Below are positions 36,949 through 44,574 of a stretch of DNA of 48,624 bases, one piece after another (position 1 is the stretch's first letter; the number at the start of each line of letters is the position of its first letter). The translations under genes were made by a program, and so were the position numbers. The notes below the pieces were generated by a model. That model made no database searches. It was not told the DNA's origin and worked only from the letters and a program-made list of their open reading frames with translations. The DNA is from an uncultured Pelagibacteraceae bacterium (GTDB taxonomy: Bacteria; Pseudomonadota; Alphaproteobacteria; Pelagibacterales; Pelagibacteraceae): assembly GCA_902557785.1 (NCBI GenBank), contig CACEBP010000008.1:1-48624 (forward strand), read 5' to 3'.

Positions 36949-38400
36949 ATGCATACAAGATCTGTTTTAGTTTCTGCTCTACTCTCTCTTTTCATATTTA
37001 ATAACGCATCAGCAAATTTTTTTAAGAACATAACTAACTTAATTGACGGAAATTATGAAAGCCTTAGATACGGAATATCAGTTGCTGATGTAGACAACAA
37101 TGGAACATATGAATTTATAGTTGCGGGTTTTGGAAGTGAAAATTTAGCTCTTTCGTATAAAGATAATAAATTAAAAAATATTATTGATGATGAAAAATTT
37201 ACTGATAAAAAAAGTTTTACTATTGGAGTTGCAGCATGCGATATTGACTCTGATGGGTATGAAGAAATTTATTTTCTTAATACAGACACATATAGTGGTA
37301 AAAAAAAATATTCTGATAGATTAATAGATCTAAAAAACAAAAAATTTTTTGATATTTTCGAAGAGAAGAAAAACCAATCAGATTTAAACTTTACAGCTGG
37401 TCGTTCTGTAGTCTGTGTAGACAGAAAAGGAAATGGAAAATTTGGGATTTATGTTGCTAATTATGGCGGCCCTACAAGATTCTATGAAAAATTTAAAGGA
37501 AGAATTGCTGATAAAGCAACAGAGTTTGGGTTGGACAAAATAACTGGAGGTCGAGCAGTTGTTGCGGGCCACATTCTATCCGGCAATATTGATATTTTCG
37601 CTGCAAACGAAAGAGGAGTTAATTTTTTGTATAAAAATGTTGATGGTACTTTCTATGATGTTGCCTCAAGGTACGAAGTTTTAGATCCCTATGAAAATGG
37701 AAGAGGAACAACCTTAAGTGATGTCTTGTACAGAGGACAATTAGATATAGTGAGTGGTAATTGGGACGGGGAACATCGAATTTTTGTAAAAAAAGAAAAT
37801 ACATTTAAAGATATTGCTGAAGGTGAATTTAAGATACCGTCCAAAATAAGAACAGTAATATCTGCAGATTTTGATAATGACGGTTACGATGAAATTTTTT
37901 TAAATAATATTGGAGAGCCAAATAAATTATTTAAGATTAAAGAAAACGGGAAGCTAAAAGAAATTGATTTAGCAATTAATTCTGAACCTAATGGACTTGG
38001 TACTGGCGCAGCTGTGGCAGATATCGATAAAGATGGCATTTTAGAATTATTAATCTCACATGGAGAAACTGGGAACCAAATACTTACTCTTTATAAAGCT
38101 GATATAAAAAAAGGTAATAACTTTTTAAGAATAAAACCATTAAATAAAAATGGTGCACCGGCAAGAGGTGCTACGGTAACGCTTACTTCTAATTTAAGAG
38201 AACACTCTAAAACAATCGATGCAGGATCAGGATATTTATGTCAAATGGAGCCTGTTGCTCATTATGGAATTCGGAAAGGTGAAAAAGATTTTAAAGTTTC
38301 AATTAAATGGACAAACGGAAAGACTAATAATTACAAAATTACAAAAACTGGAAAAACATATATTTTTAAACAAAGTAATATGACTATCTCGCCATCTTAA
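36949..38400 (+). CDS. Exported FG-GAP/VCBS beta-propeller protein with ASPIC/UnbV domain
   Basis: A 483-aa protein with a signal peptide (1-22, ending NNASA). Repeated Asp-rich calcium-type loops follow: DVDNNGTYEF, DIDSDGYEEI, DFDNDGYDEI and DIDKDGILEL, the FG-GAP/VCBS repeat of integrin-like propellers. The C-terminal 85 residues match the ASPIC/UnbV (CRTAC1-like) domain: NGAPARGATVTLTSN, DAGSGYLCQMEPVAHYGI and VSIKWTNGKTNNY. It is presumably periplasmic or surface-exposed, with an unknown ligand. It starts 6 bases after the thioesterase gene and overlaps the convergent Cys-rich gene by 17 bases. Confidence 0.85.
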   Translation: MHTRSVLVSALLSLFIFNNASANFFKNITNLIDGNYESLRYGISVADVDNNGTYEFIVAGFGSENLALSYKDNKLKNIIDDEKFTDKKSFTIGVAACDIDSDGYEEIYFLNTDTYSGKKKYSDRLIDLKNKKFFDIFEEKKNQSDLNFTAGRSVVCVDRKGNGKFGIYVANYGGPTRFYEKFKGRIADKATEFGLDKITGGRAVVAGHILSGNIDIFAANERGVNFLYKNVDGTFYDVASRYEVLDPYENGRGTTLSDVLYRGQLDIVSGNWDGEHRIFVKKENTFKDIAEGEFKIPSKIRTVISADFDNDGYDEIFLNNIGEPNKLFKIKENGKLKEIDLAINSEPNGLGTGAAVADIDKDGILELLISHGETGNQILTLYKADIKKGNNFLRIKPLNKNGAPARGATVTLTSNLREHSKTIDAGSGYLCQMEPVAHYGIRKGEKDFKVSIKWTNGKTNNYKITKTGKTYIFKQSNMTISPS

Positions 38401-39082
38401 TAAATATATCGCCCATACCGATATTCATTTCTTCTAAAGGAATATCATTTTTGAAAGCACAAAATTTTCCTGTAATTTCATTAGACTCTATTTTTTTAAT
38501 ATCTGTTTTTTGACATTTTTTTGCTTCGTATAAAATTCCTATTACTAATTTACTGTCAACTACATGAACCTCCTCTTTATTTAATTTTTGACCATTGCAG
38601 AAATAATTTCTATTTACTTCCTTTGGAAAATCTTTTTTTGAGCATGGATTATCTATTAAAAGAACATTAATCGTTTTTGGGCCATCTTTAAATTTATGTT
38701 TGATTTTTTTAACCTTAGTATAATTCATGAGATCACAAGAACATGGCCAACAACACCTGTAAAGTTCGCCGCAAATATTTTTTTGTGTTCTTAGTTCTTT
38801 AACAAAAATAAAATCTGGTTTTTCTCCAGGGTTAATCAATGAACCTGATACAGGACAATATAATTTATTGTACTCAATAAATTCTTCATATGTTAAATTT
38901 TGATTTAATAAATATTTAAAAAACCTCGGCCCAGCAGCATTTCTATTACTATCTGGAAAAATTTTGGTCCAGTTTTTAACAAGATTTTCATAATAAAATT
39001 TTTTTTGCTGGAAGTTAACCTCTGCATTAATTGAAGAGCAAAGAATTAAAAGTAAAAATGATATTTTTATAAGAAACTTCAT
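38384..39082 (-). CDS. Exported cysteine-rich protein of unknown function
   Basis: A 232-aa protein that I do not recognise. A signal peptide is clear (1-20, LLLILCSSINA); Cys15 is not in a proper lipobox. The mature part has ten cysteines, including the cluster YRCCWPCSCDLMNY, an even number that suggests disulfides or metal binding in the periplasm. Other visible segments are NAAGPRFFKYLLNQ and LYCPVSGSLINPGEKPDF. It is transcribed alone, converging on the FG-GAP gene with a 17-base overlap. Confidence 0.7.
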   Translation of the reverse strand: MKFLIKISFLLLILCSSINAEVNFQQKKFYYENLVKNWTKIFPDSNRNAAGPRFFKYLLNQNLTYEEFIEYNKLYCPVSGSLINPGEKPDFIFVKELRTQKNICGELYRCCWPCSCDLMNYTKVKKIKHKFKDGPKTINVLLIDNPCSKKDFPKEVNRNYFCNGQKLNKEEVHVVDSKLVIGILYEAKKCQKTDIKKIESNEITGKFCAFKNDIPLEEMNIGMGDIFIKMAR

Positions 39083-39143
39083 TGCATATGTTTAATCTTT
39101 TTTAAGATAATTACACTGCGGTTTTCTTACTTTCTTTATAATA

Positions 39144-39293
39144 TCAATTTTTTCTTCTAATTTTTTTAATTCCACAATCTTTACATTTTATCGTTTCAGT
39201 TGAACCACCTGGTCCAAAACTATAGTTAATATCAATCTTTTCATATTTATGAATACCAACTTTACACAATAATAAATACAACCATCTAATCAT
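39144..39293 (-). CDS. Putative 49-aa C-x2-C mini-protein
   Basis: The ATG at 39293 opens 49 codons to a TGA at 39144. The peptide starts with a hydrophobic helix (MIRWLYLLLCKVGIHKYEK) and ends with TIKCKDCGIKKIRRKN. Cys10, His15, Cys37 and Cys40 could form a small zinc site, as in zinc-ribbon fragments. No strong ribosome-binding site is visible. It was read by hand from both strands of the 39083-39461 gap. Coding status is uncertain, but the Cys-x2-Cys and the basic tail are not random-looking. Confidence 0.45.
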   Translation of the reverse strand: MIRWLYLLLCKVGIHKYEKIDINYSFGPGGSTETIKCKDCGIKKIRRKN

Positions 39294-39340
39294 ATTTTTA
39301 ACATAAAAAAAATTTAGTATTTTTTTTAGGAGGTAGTTAA

Positions 39341-39397
39341 ATGTCTGGTTGGGAAATACTTATAGTAGTTGCAATTCTATACGCAATTGTTAATTAG
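39341..39397 (+). CDS. Putative 18-aa single-helix membrane peptide
   Basis: ATG at 39341 to TAG at 39397 encodes MSGWEILIVVAILYAIVN. A perfect AGGAGG (39328-39335 region) stands 7 bases before the ATG, the best Shine-Dalgarno I saw in a window where most genes lack one. The residues form one short hydrophobic helix, as in known membrane mini-proteins. It lies in a 379-base gap free of long genes, divergent from the 49-aa ORF and facing the TRAP operon. Confidence 0.55.
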   Translation: MSGWEILIVVAILYAIVN

Positions 39398-39461
39398 TAA
39401 ATAAGTTTATTAAGTTTTTTATAAAAAGATTAATTCATGTAAGATTTTCTTTTTTCCAAAT

Positions 39462-39713
39462 TTAAACACTCTTAAAATAATCTATAGTCAAATAGATAAT
39501 TAAAACTTCAATTAAAATAAAAAATAAACATGCAGCAAATGACCATATCATTTCTGAAGTTTTTGGAGTTCTAATAGCTGTTTGAAACGATTTAATTATG
39601 ATTATAGGAAATAATATTAATATAACTCCAGCTACTACAAGAATAACAAGCCATGCAAAAAGAATGTTTAAATTAAAATCTAATATTGAATTGAATAAAT
39701 TTCTTAAAGTCAT
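39462..39713 (-). CDS. Small two-helix membrane protein linked to TRAP transporter
   Basis: An 83-aa protein of unknown family. There are two strong membrane helices (about 17-40 and 58-80) separated by a short charged loop (SFQTAIRTPKTSE). Its start overlaps the permease stop as ATGA, so it is translated with the TRAP transporter and is likely an accessory subunit. It is too short to be a DctQ-type four-helix subunit, and that module is already fused in the permease. Confidence 0.75.
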   Translation of the reverse strand: MTLRNLFNSILDFNLNILFAWLVILVVAGVILILFPIIIIKSFQTAIRTPKTSEMIWSFAACLFFILIEVLIIYLTIDYFKSV

Positions 39714-42034
39714 TTTTTGTGCTTAAAGTTCAAAAAACCAAAAATAAAGAGCATTAAAAGAGCAAACGGATAAACGATTGCTTTATCCGGTCTTTCTGGA
39801 TTTTCAATTTTAAAATTACTTATGATGTCACCCATTTGAATACCAGATTTTTTTGCCTCTCCTTTCCAATTTAATTTATCAACAGTAAGTTGATCATTCT
39901 GATCTACTAACGTCACTCCGTATTCTTCAAGATTGTAATTGTTTTCAAACTTCCCTTTTTCAATAACAAATAATTTATATCTTTCGCCGTATTCAGTAAC
40001 TCGAGTTACTTTTATGTGAACCTCATTTGAAGGATCGAAAGACAAATTTTGAATACTTTCTGCTGAAAGTTTTTGTTCATTAAATTTTGGATAGAATTTA
40101 CCTAATACATAGTCTGGAGCTAAAAAAGATAAAGATATGATTAAGAAAGCTATAGTCTCGTACCACCTTAATTTATTTATGAACCATTGTTGTGTAGCCG
40201 CTGTAAAAACTAAAATACCTATCAGAGAAGTTGCTATCACTAACAAACCTTGCCAGAAACTATCTACGCCAATTAACAAAAGTTCATGATTAAATAAAAA
40301 TACTATAGGTAAGATTCCCGTTCTTAAACTATACCATATAGCTTGAAGTCCCGTTCTTAATGGATCGCCGCCGGAAATTGCTGCTGCTGCATAAGATGCT
40401 AAACCAACAGGTGGTGTGACATCTGCCATTAAACCAAAATAAAATACGAACAAATGAACTGCTATTAATGGAAAAATAAAACCTGAAGCATTTCCAACAT
40501 CAACTAATACAGTAGCCATTAATGATGCTACAACCACGTAGTTTGCAGTTGTAGGAAGGCCCATACCGAGAAGTAAACAAAGTATGATAGTTAATAAAAT
40601 TAATATAATTACATTATCTCTAGCTATTGTCTCAATGACTATAATCAAATTAGTACTAAGCCCGGTAGATCCAACTGCACCAACTATTATACCTGCTGTG
40701 GCTATTGCTATTCCAACTCCCACCATGTTAATCGCTCCTTTTTGGAGTCCAACAATAGTTTGGTTCCACCATTCGATTAAGCCAATTTTATAATCTGAAT
40801 TTTTAATTATACGATTTATCAAATTCACTAAGATTAAAGAAATCGTTGCATAAAAAATTGAAAAACCTGCTGTGTATCTCATGTAAACAAGTAAAAAAAT
40901 TAAAACAAAAATTGGTATTAAAAAATGTAGTCCAGATAAAAAGGTTCTCTTTAGATGAGGAACATCTGCATCATCCATTCCTTTAAGACCTAATTTAAGA
41001 GCCTCTAAATGGGATATATAAAATAAAGCAATATATGAAATGATAGCTGGTAAAAAAGCATGTTTAACAACTTCAAAATAAGTAACACCAATAAAACTTG
41101 CCATAACGAAAGCTGCAGCTCCCATAACTGGAGGCATGATTTGACCATTAACTGATGATGAAACTTCAATAGCTCCTGCTTTCTCTTGAGAGAAACCAGT
41201 TTTTTTCATTATAGGAATTGTAAAGGTTCCAGTAGTTACAGTATTTGCAATTGAAGAACCTGATATCATTCCTGTCATTCCTGATCCTAAAATTGCGGCT
41301 TTCGCAGGTCCTCCTCTCATCTTACCAACCATAGCAAATGCTAAATCTAAGAAATATTTTCCTCCTCCAGCTGTTTCCAATAAAGCTCCAAAGAGAACAA
41401 ATAAAAATATAAAATCAACAGATACACCTATAGGTATTCCAAAAATAGCTTCTTGATCGAACCATTGAAATCCGACTAATCTTTTTACAGAAAGACCCCC
41501 ATGAGAAATAATATCTGGCGCATATTTACCAAAATAAGAAAATAAAAGAAAACAGATAGCAATTATTACTAATGGTAATCCGATAGCTCTCCTTGTGGCC
41601 TCTAAAAGTATTAAAATACCTGTTGCTCCAATAATAAGTTCTACAGGGACTTTAAATCCAAATATCTCTTTAACTAAAAGAATACCGCCTCTATTAACAA
41701 GGTCGTCATAGAAAAAGTAAATATAAAGACAGCAAAATGCAGCTACTAAACTTATAAGAATATCAAAAGCTGATATTTTTTTTCCTCTTACCATAGGAAA
41801 AATTAAAAATGTTAGTGTTAATGCAAAACCTAGATGTATTGCTCGAGCAGGTAATCCTTTGAACATTCCAAAGTTAAACCAAAAAGGAAAAGGAGATGCA
41901 TACCACAGTTGAAATAATGTCCAAAGAATAGCTATCCCAAAAACTATTTTTAAATGTACGCCTGATAAATTTCGAGTAGGAGAAATATCTTCTTGAATCT
42001 TGTCTTTAATCTTACTTTGAATAGTTTGATTCAT
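39710..42034 (-). CDS. TAXI-type TRAP transporter fused permease (DctQM)
   Basis: A 774-aa protein. An N-terminal four-helix DctQ-like part (to about 170) is fused to the large DctM-type permease, with FVLFGALLETAGGGKYFLDL, GMISGSSIANTVTTGTF, VNGQIMPPVMGAAAFVMASF and LLGMGLPTTANYVV. A C-terminal extension (about 660-745) resembles the PDZ-like DUF3394 domain (GEAKKSGIQMGDII) before a final helix. It drives secondary, cation-coupled uptake of organic acids delivered by the TAXI binding protein. It sits downstream of the binding-protein gene after a strong hairpin and overlaps the small membrane-protein gene. Confidence 0.95.
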   Translation of the reverse strand: MNQTIQSKIKDKIQEDISPTRNLSGVHLKIVFGIAILWTLFQLWYASPFPFWFNFGMFKGLPARAIHLGFALTLTFLIFPMVRGKKISAFDILISLVAAFCCLYIYFFYDDLVNRGGILLVKEIFGFKVPVELIIGATGILILLEATRRAIGLPLVIIAICFLLFSYFGKYAPDIISHGGLSVKRLVGFQWFDQEAIFGIPIGVSVDFIFLFVLFGALLETAGGGKYFLDLAFAMVGKMRGGPAKAAILGSGMTGMISGSSIANTVTTGTFTIPIMKKTGFSQEKAGAIEVSSSVNGQIMPPVMGAAAFVMASFIGVTYFEVVKHAFLPAIISYIALFYISHLEALKLGLKGMDDADVPHLKRTFLSGLHFLIPIFVLIFLLVYMRYTAGFSIFYATISLILVNLINRIIKNSDYKIGLIEWWNQTIVGLQKGAINMVGVGIAIATAGIIVGAVGSTGLSTNLIIVIETIARDNVIILILLTIILCLLLGMGLPTTANYVVVASLMATVLVDVGNASGFIFPLIAVHLFVFYFGLMADVTPPVGLASYAAAAISGGDPLRTGLQAIWYSLRTGILPIVFLFNHELLLIGVDSFWQGLLVIATSLIGILVFTAATQQWFINKLRWYETIAFLIISLSFLAPDYVLGKFYPKFNEQKLSAESIQNLSFDPSNEVHIKVTRVTEYGERYKLFVIEKGKFENNYNLEEYGVTLVDQNDQLTVDKLNWKGEAKKSGIQMGDIISNFKIENPERPDKAIVYPFALLMLFIFGFLNFKHKK

Positions 42035-42060
42035 TTCACTTAAGATACATTATTCTAAAA

Positions 42061-42090
42061 AAAAAGGCCCAATAAATATTGGGCCTTTTT
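42061..42090. terminator. Strong hairpin terminator/attenuator between TAXI receptor and permease
   Basis: AAAAAGGCCCAAT (42061-42073) pairs perfectly with ATTGGGCCTTTTT (42078-42090), with T-runs on both strands. It lies 22 bases after the binding-protein stop and before the permease ATG. It should end most transcripts and so leave the receptor in excess over the permease. Confidence 0.85.
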
Positions 42091-42111
42091 TAATTAAACT
42101 AAAAAGTTGAA

Positions 42112-43116
42112 TTACATTAATCCAGCTTCTTTGTAGTACTTAATTGCACCTGGATGTAATGGAGCCGATAAACCATCAGCTATCATATTTTTCTTTTCCA
42201 ACGGTCCAAAAGCAGGATGTTGAGCTCTGAAATCATCAAAGTTTTCCATTACCGCTTTTGTTACTAAGTATACAAGTTCTTCAGAAACATCTGCGCTTGT
42301 AACAACTGTAGCTTTTACACCAAACGTTGTAGCATCTTTTTTCTGATTAGAATAAGTTCCTTTTGGAATTACAGCTTTTGCATAGTAATCAGCTCCATCA
42401 ATTAAACCTTGAACTGGCGCACCAGTTAAGTTGATTGGGCTAGCTTTTGCTTTACAAGTTGCTGCTTGCTCCATAGCACCATTAGGAAATCCAACTGAAT
42501 ATCCAAACGCATCTATTTTGCCGTCGCAAAGAGCTTTAACTTGTTCAGAAGAAGTAAGTTCAGTTGTTGCTTTAAACATACTCATGTCTGCTCCCATAGC
42601 TTTCATTAGTTCTTCCATAGTTCCTCTTTGACCAGAACCAGGGTTACCAATGTTTACTGTTTTTCCTTTTAGGCCCTTGAAATTTTTAATTCCAGATTTT
42701 TTACTTGCCCAAATTTGAAAAGGTTCATTGTGAACTGAAAATACAGCTCTTAAATTACTAAACTGTTTTCCTTCCCATTTGCTTGAACCATTGTAAGCAT
42801 GATACTGCCAGTCTGACTGAGCAACACCAAATTGAAACTCACCATCTTTGATTTGTCCAATGTTGTAGTTAGAACCACCTGTTGAAGGTGCAGTACATCT
42901 ATAAGCTTTAGCTGTACCTTTTTTTCTACCGTGATCAGCACTAATAGCTGATTTGTGTAACATTTTACAGATTGCGTTACCTGTTTGGAAGTATACTCCT
43001 GTAGGTCCGCCAGTTCCTATTGTAAAGAACTCTGCTGATTTAGCAATTGAAGTGAATGGGCTTGAAAAAGCTATCATTACTAAAAAAGCTGAAATCATTG
43101 ATATCATTTTTTTCAT
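42112..43116 (-). CDS. TAXI-family TRAP solute-binding protein
   Basis: A 334-aa protein. A signal peptide (about 1-28, ending SIAKSA) is followed by the TAXI signature EFFTIGTGGPTGVYFQTGN. Further family blocks are FQFGVAQSDWQYHAYNG, LRAVFSVHNEPFQI, VNIGNPGSGQRGTMEELM and the C-terminal LHPGAIKYYKEAGLM. It captures the substrate in the periplasm for the fused permease. TAXI substrates are often small carboxylates or glutamate, but specificity is not readable here. The codon third positions look more GC-rich than those of its neighbours, consistent with high expression. It has its own promoter and an AGGA ribosome-binding site. Confidence 0.96.
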   Translation of the reverse strand: MKKMISMISAFLVMIAFSSPFTSIAKSAEFFTIGTGGPTGVYFQTGNAICKMLHKSAISADHGRKKGTAKAYRCTAPSTGGSNYNIGQIKDGEFQFGVAQSDWQYHAYNGSSKWEGKQFSNLRAVFSVHNEPFQIWASKKSGIKNFKGLKGKTVNIGNPGSGQRGTMEELMKAMGADMSMFKATTELTSSEQVKALCDGKIDAFGYSVGFPNGAMEQAATCKAKASPINLTGAPVQGLIDGADYYAKAVIPKGTYSNQKKDATTFGVKATVVTSADVSEELVYLVTKAVMENFDDFRAQHPAFGPLEKKNMIADGLSAPLHPGAIKYYKEAGLM

Positions 43117-43142
43117 GTGTACATCCTTTTGTTAGTTGGTTA

Positions 43143-43171
43143 ATTTAACTACGTTATTGAATTGAGGTCAA
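43143..43171 (-). promoter_or_regulatory. Sigma-70-like promoter of the TAXI-TRAP operon
   Basis: On the minus strand TTGACC (43166-43171) and TTAAAT (43143-43148) are separated by 17 bases. The predicted start is about 20 bases before the receptor ATG, leaving room for the AAAGGA ribosome-binding site. A short palindrome (GTTAA-T-TTAAC) overlaps the -10 region. Confidence 0.5.
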
Positions 43172-43179
43172 AGAGATTC

Positions 43180-44418
43180 TTATAAATTTTTAACCCAATT
43201 TGACAGTTTAGAAACGCCTTCAACTACATTTGGGGCATACTTTTTGATCATCTCATCATCTATCATTTTACAGTTTGTAACGTTTCTAAAAAATTCTGTA
43301 CCGTCAAAGTCAGTATAGCTTAATCTTGTTAACATTTTTTTTGGTTTAAAACCAAAATCTGATCCTGGTAACATTGCTACTCCTGTATCATTTAAAATAG
43401 CCTTACATAATTCTGATGACGTTTTGTATTTTTTATTTTTAAATTCTGGCATTAAATAAAATGCTCCTTGAGGAGGTGCAATTAATATCTTATTTGATTT
43501 CAAATTATTATAAACATAATTTCCAACCGCTTTTAATATCGCTCTAACTTTAAGTTTGTACAAATCATGCTCATTAGCGTAAGCTTCTACAGACGCGTAT
43601 TGAGTTGGTGTATTTACTGTCGAATAAGACTCGCTAGCAAGAGACTTTAAACTTTTTAAAAATTCTGTTAATTTTTTAGGTACAGCTAGAAATCCTAATC
43701 TCCAACCACCAGCTCCACACCATTTACTTAACCCTCCAGTTATAAAAGTAAGCTCAGGATAAAATTTTGATATAGACTCATATTCATTTGAAAATGTAAG
43801 GTCAGTATAAATTTCATCAGACAAAACCATAATTTTATATTTTTTAGCTACTTTCGCTAACTCTTCTAAATTTTTACAAACGACTCCGGATGGATTGTTT
43901 GGAGAGTTTAGAATTAGAATTAAGTTTTTATTTTTTCCGACTGATTTAATCTTTTTTTCAAGTTCTTTCCCAGTTGGAAACCAATTATTTTCTCTTTTAG
44001 TTTCTAACCAATGTACTTTGTTTGAACCTATTTCTGCTTGAGGTTCGTACGATACCCAACCAGGAGCTGGAATAATAATTTCTCCGTTAAATGCTATATG
44101 TATTAATAACATTGCTTCTTTTGAACCAGGAGTTATTAATATATTTTCTTTTGGGTATTCATTTCCTGTTCTTTTCGATAAATATTTTGAAATATTTTCT
44201 CTTAATTCTGGAAGTCCTTGAATAGGTAAATACTCTTTTCTATGAGCATTTTTTTTTAAAGCATCAACAATTTTTTCTGGAACAGGAAATGGTGATTGAC
44301 CAAAACCGAATTGATATACTTTTTTTCCCTTTAAAATAAGATCTTTTGATTTTTCGTTAATTACTAGTGTTGAAGATTCTTTTAGCTTTAAAATTTTTTT
44401 TTTTACTTTAGAAGACAT
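43180..44418 (-). CDS. Class I/II PLP-dependent aminotransferase
   Basis: A 412-aa fold-type I enzyme. The PLP Lys232 is in GGLSKWCGAGGWRLG, Asn174/175 in SPNNPSG, Asp201 and Tyr204 in LSDEIYTDL, and the carboxylate-binding Arg is near the C-terminus (LTRLSYTDFDG). Overall it resembles the aspartate/aromatic/methionine aminotransferase branch. The FGFGQSPFPVPEKI start and GWVSYEPQAE are typical of that group. The amino donor cannot be assigned. It is a separate transcription unit 63 bases upstream of the TAXI receptor gene on the same strand; co-transcription is possible. Confidence 0.88.
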   Translation of the reverse strand: MSSKVKKKILKLKESSTLVINEKSKDLILKGKKVYQFGFGQSPFPVPEKIVDALKKNAHRKEYLPIQGLPELRENISKYLSKRTGNEYPKENILITPGSKEAMLLIHIAFNGEIIIPAPGWVSYEPQAEIGSNKVHWLETKRENNWFPTGKELEKKIKSVGKNKNLILILNSPNNPSGVVCKNLEELAKVAKKYKIMVLSDEIYTDLTFSNEYESISKFYPELTFITGGLSKWCGAGGWRLGFLAVPKKLTEFLKSLKSLASESYSTVNTPTQYASVEAYANEHDLYKLKVRAILKAVGNYVYNNLKSNKILIAPPQGAFYLMPEFKNKKYKTSSELCKAILNDTGVAMLPGSDFGFKPKKMLTRLSYTDFDGTEFFRNVTNCKMIDDEMIKKYAPNVVEGVSKLSNWVKNL

Positions 44419-44486
44419 TATAACTTTAAATTACCTATACGGGGACTGCCTATTAGAAGTCAAATCAATTGTGAAAATTGGAACAT

Positions 44487-44515
44487 TTGACAAAACGATT
44501 CGGTCATGTTTTAAT
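44487..44515 (+). promoter_or_regulatory. Sigma-70-like promoter of the helicase-fdxA-carD operon
   Basis: A perfect TTGACA (44487-44492) lies 17 bases before TTTAAT (44510-44515), 59 bases ahead of the helicase ATG. A second weaker candidate is TTGTTC (44522-44527) with TATAGT (44544-44549), which would shorten the leader to about 20 bases. Confidence 0.55.
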
Positions 44516-44574
44516 CTTATTTTGTTCTCAACTTTGATCTACATATAGTATAAAAAAAATTATCTAACACAAAT

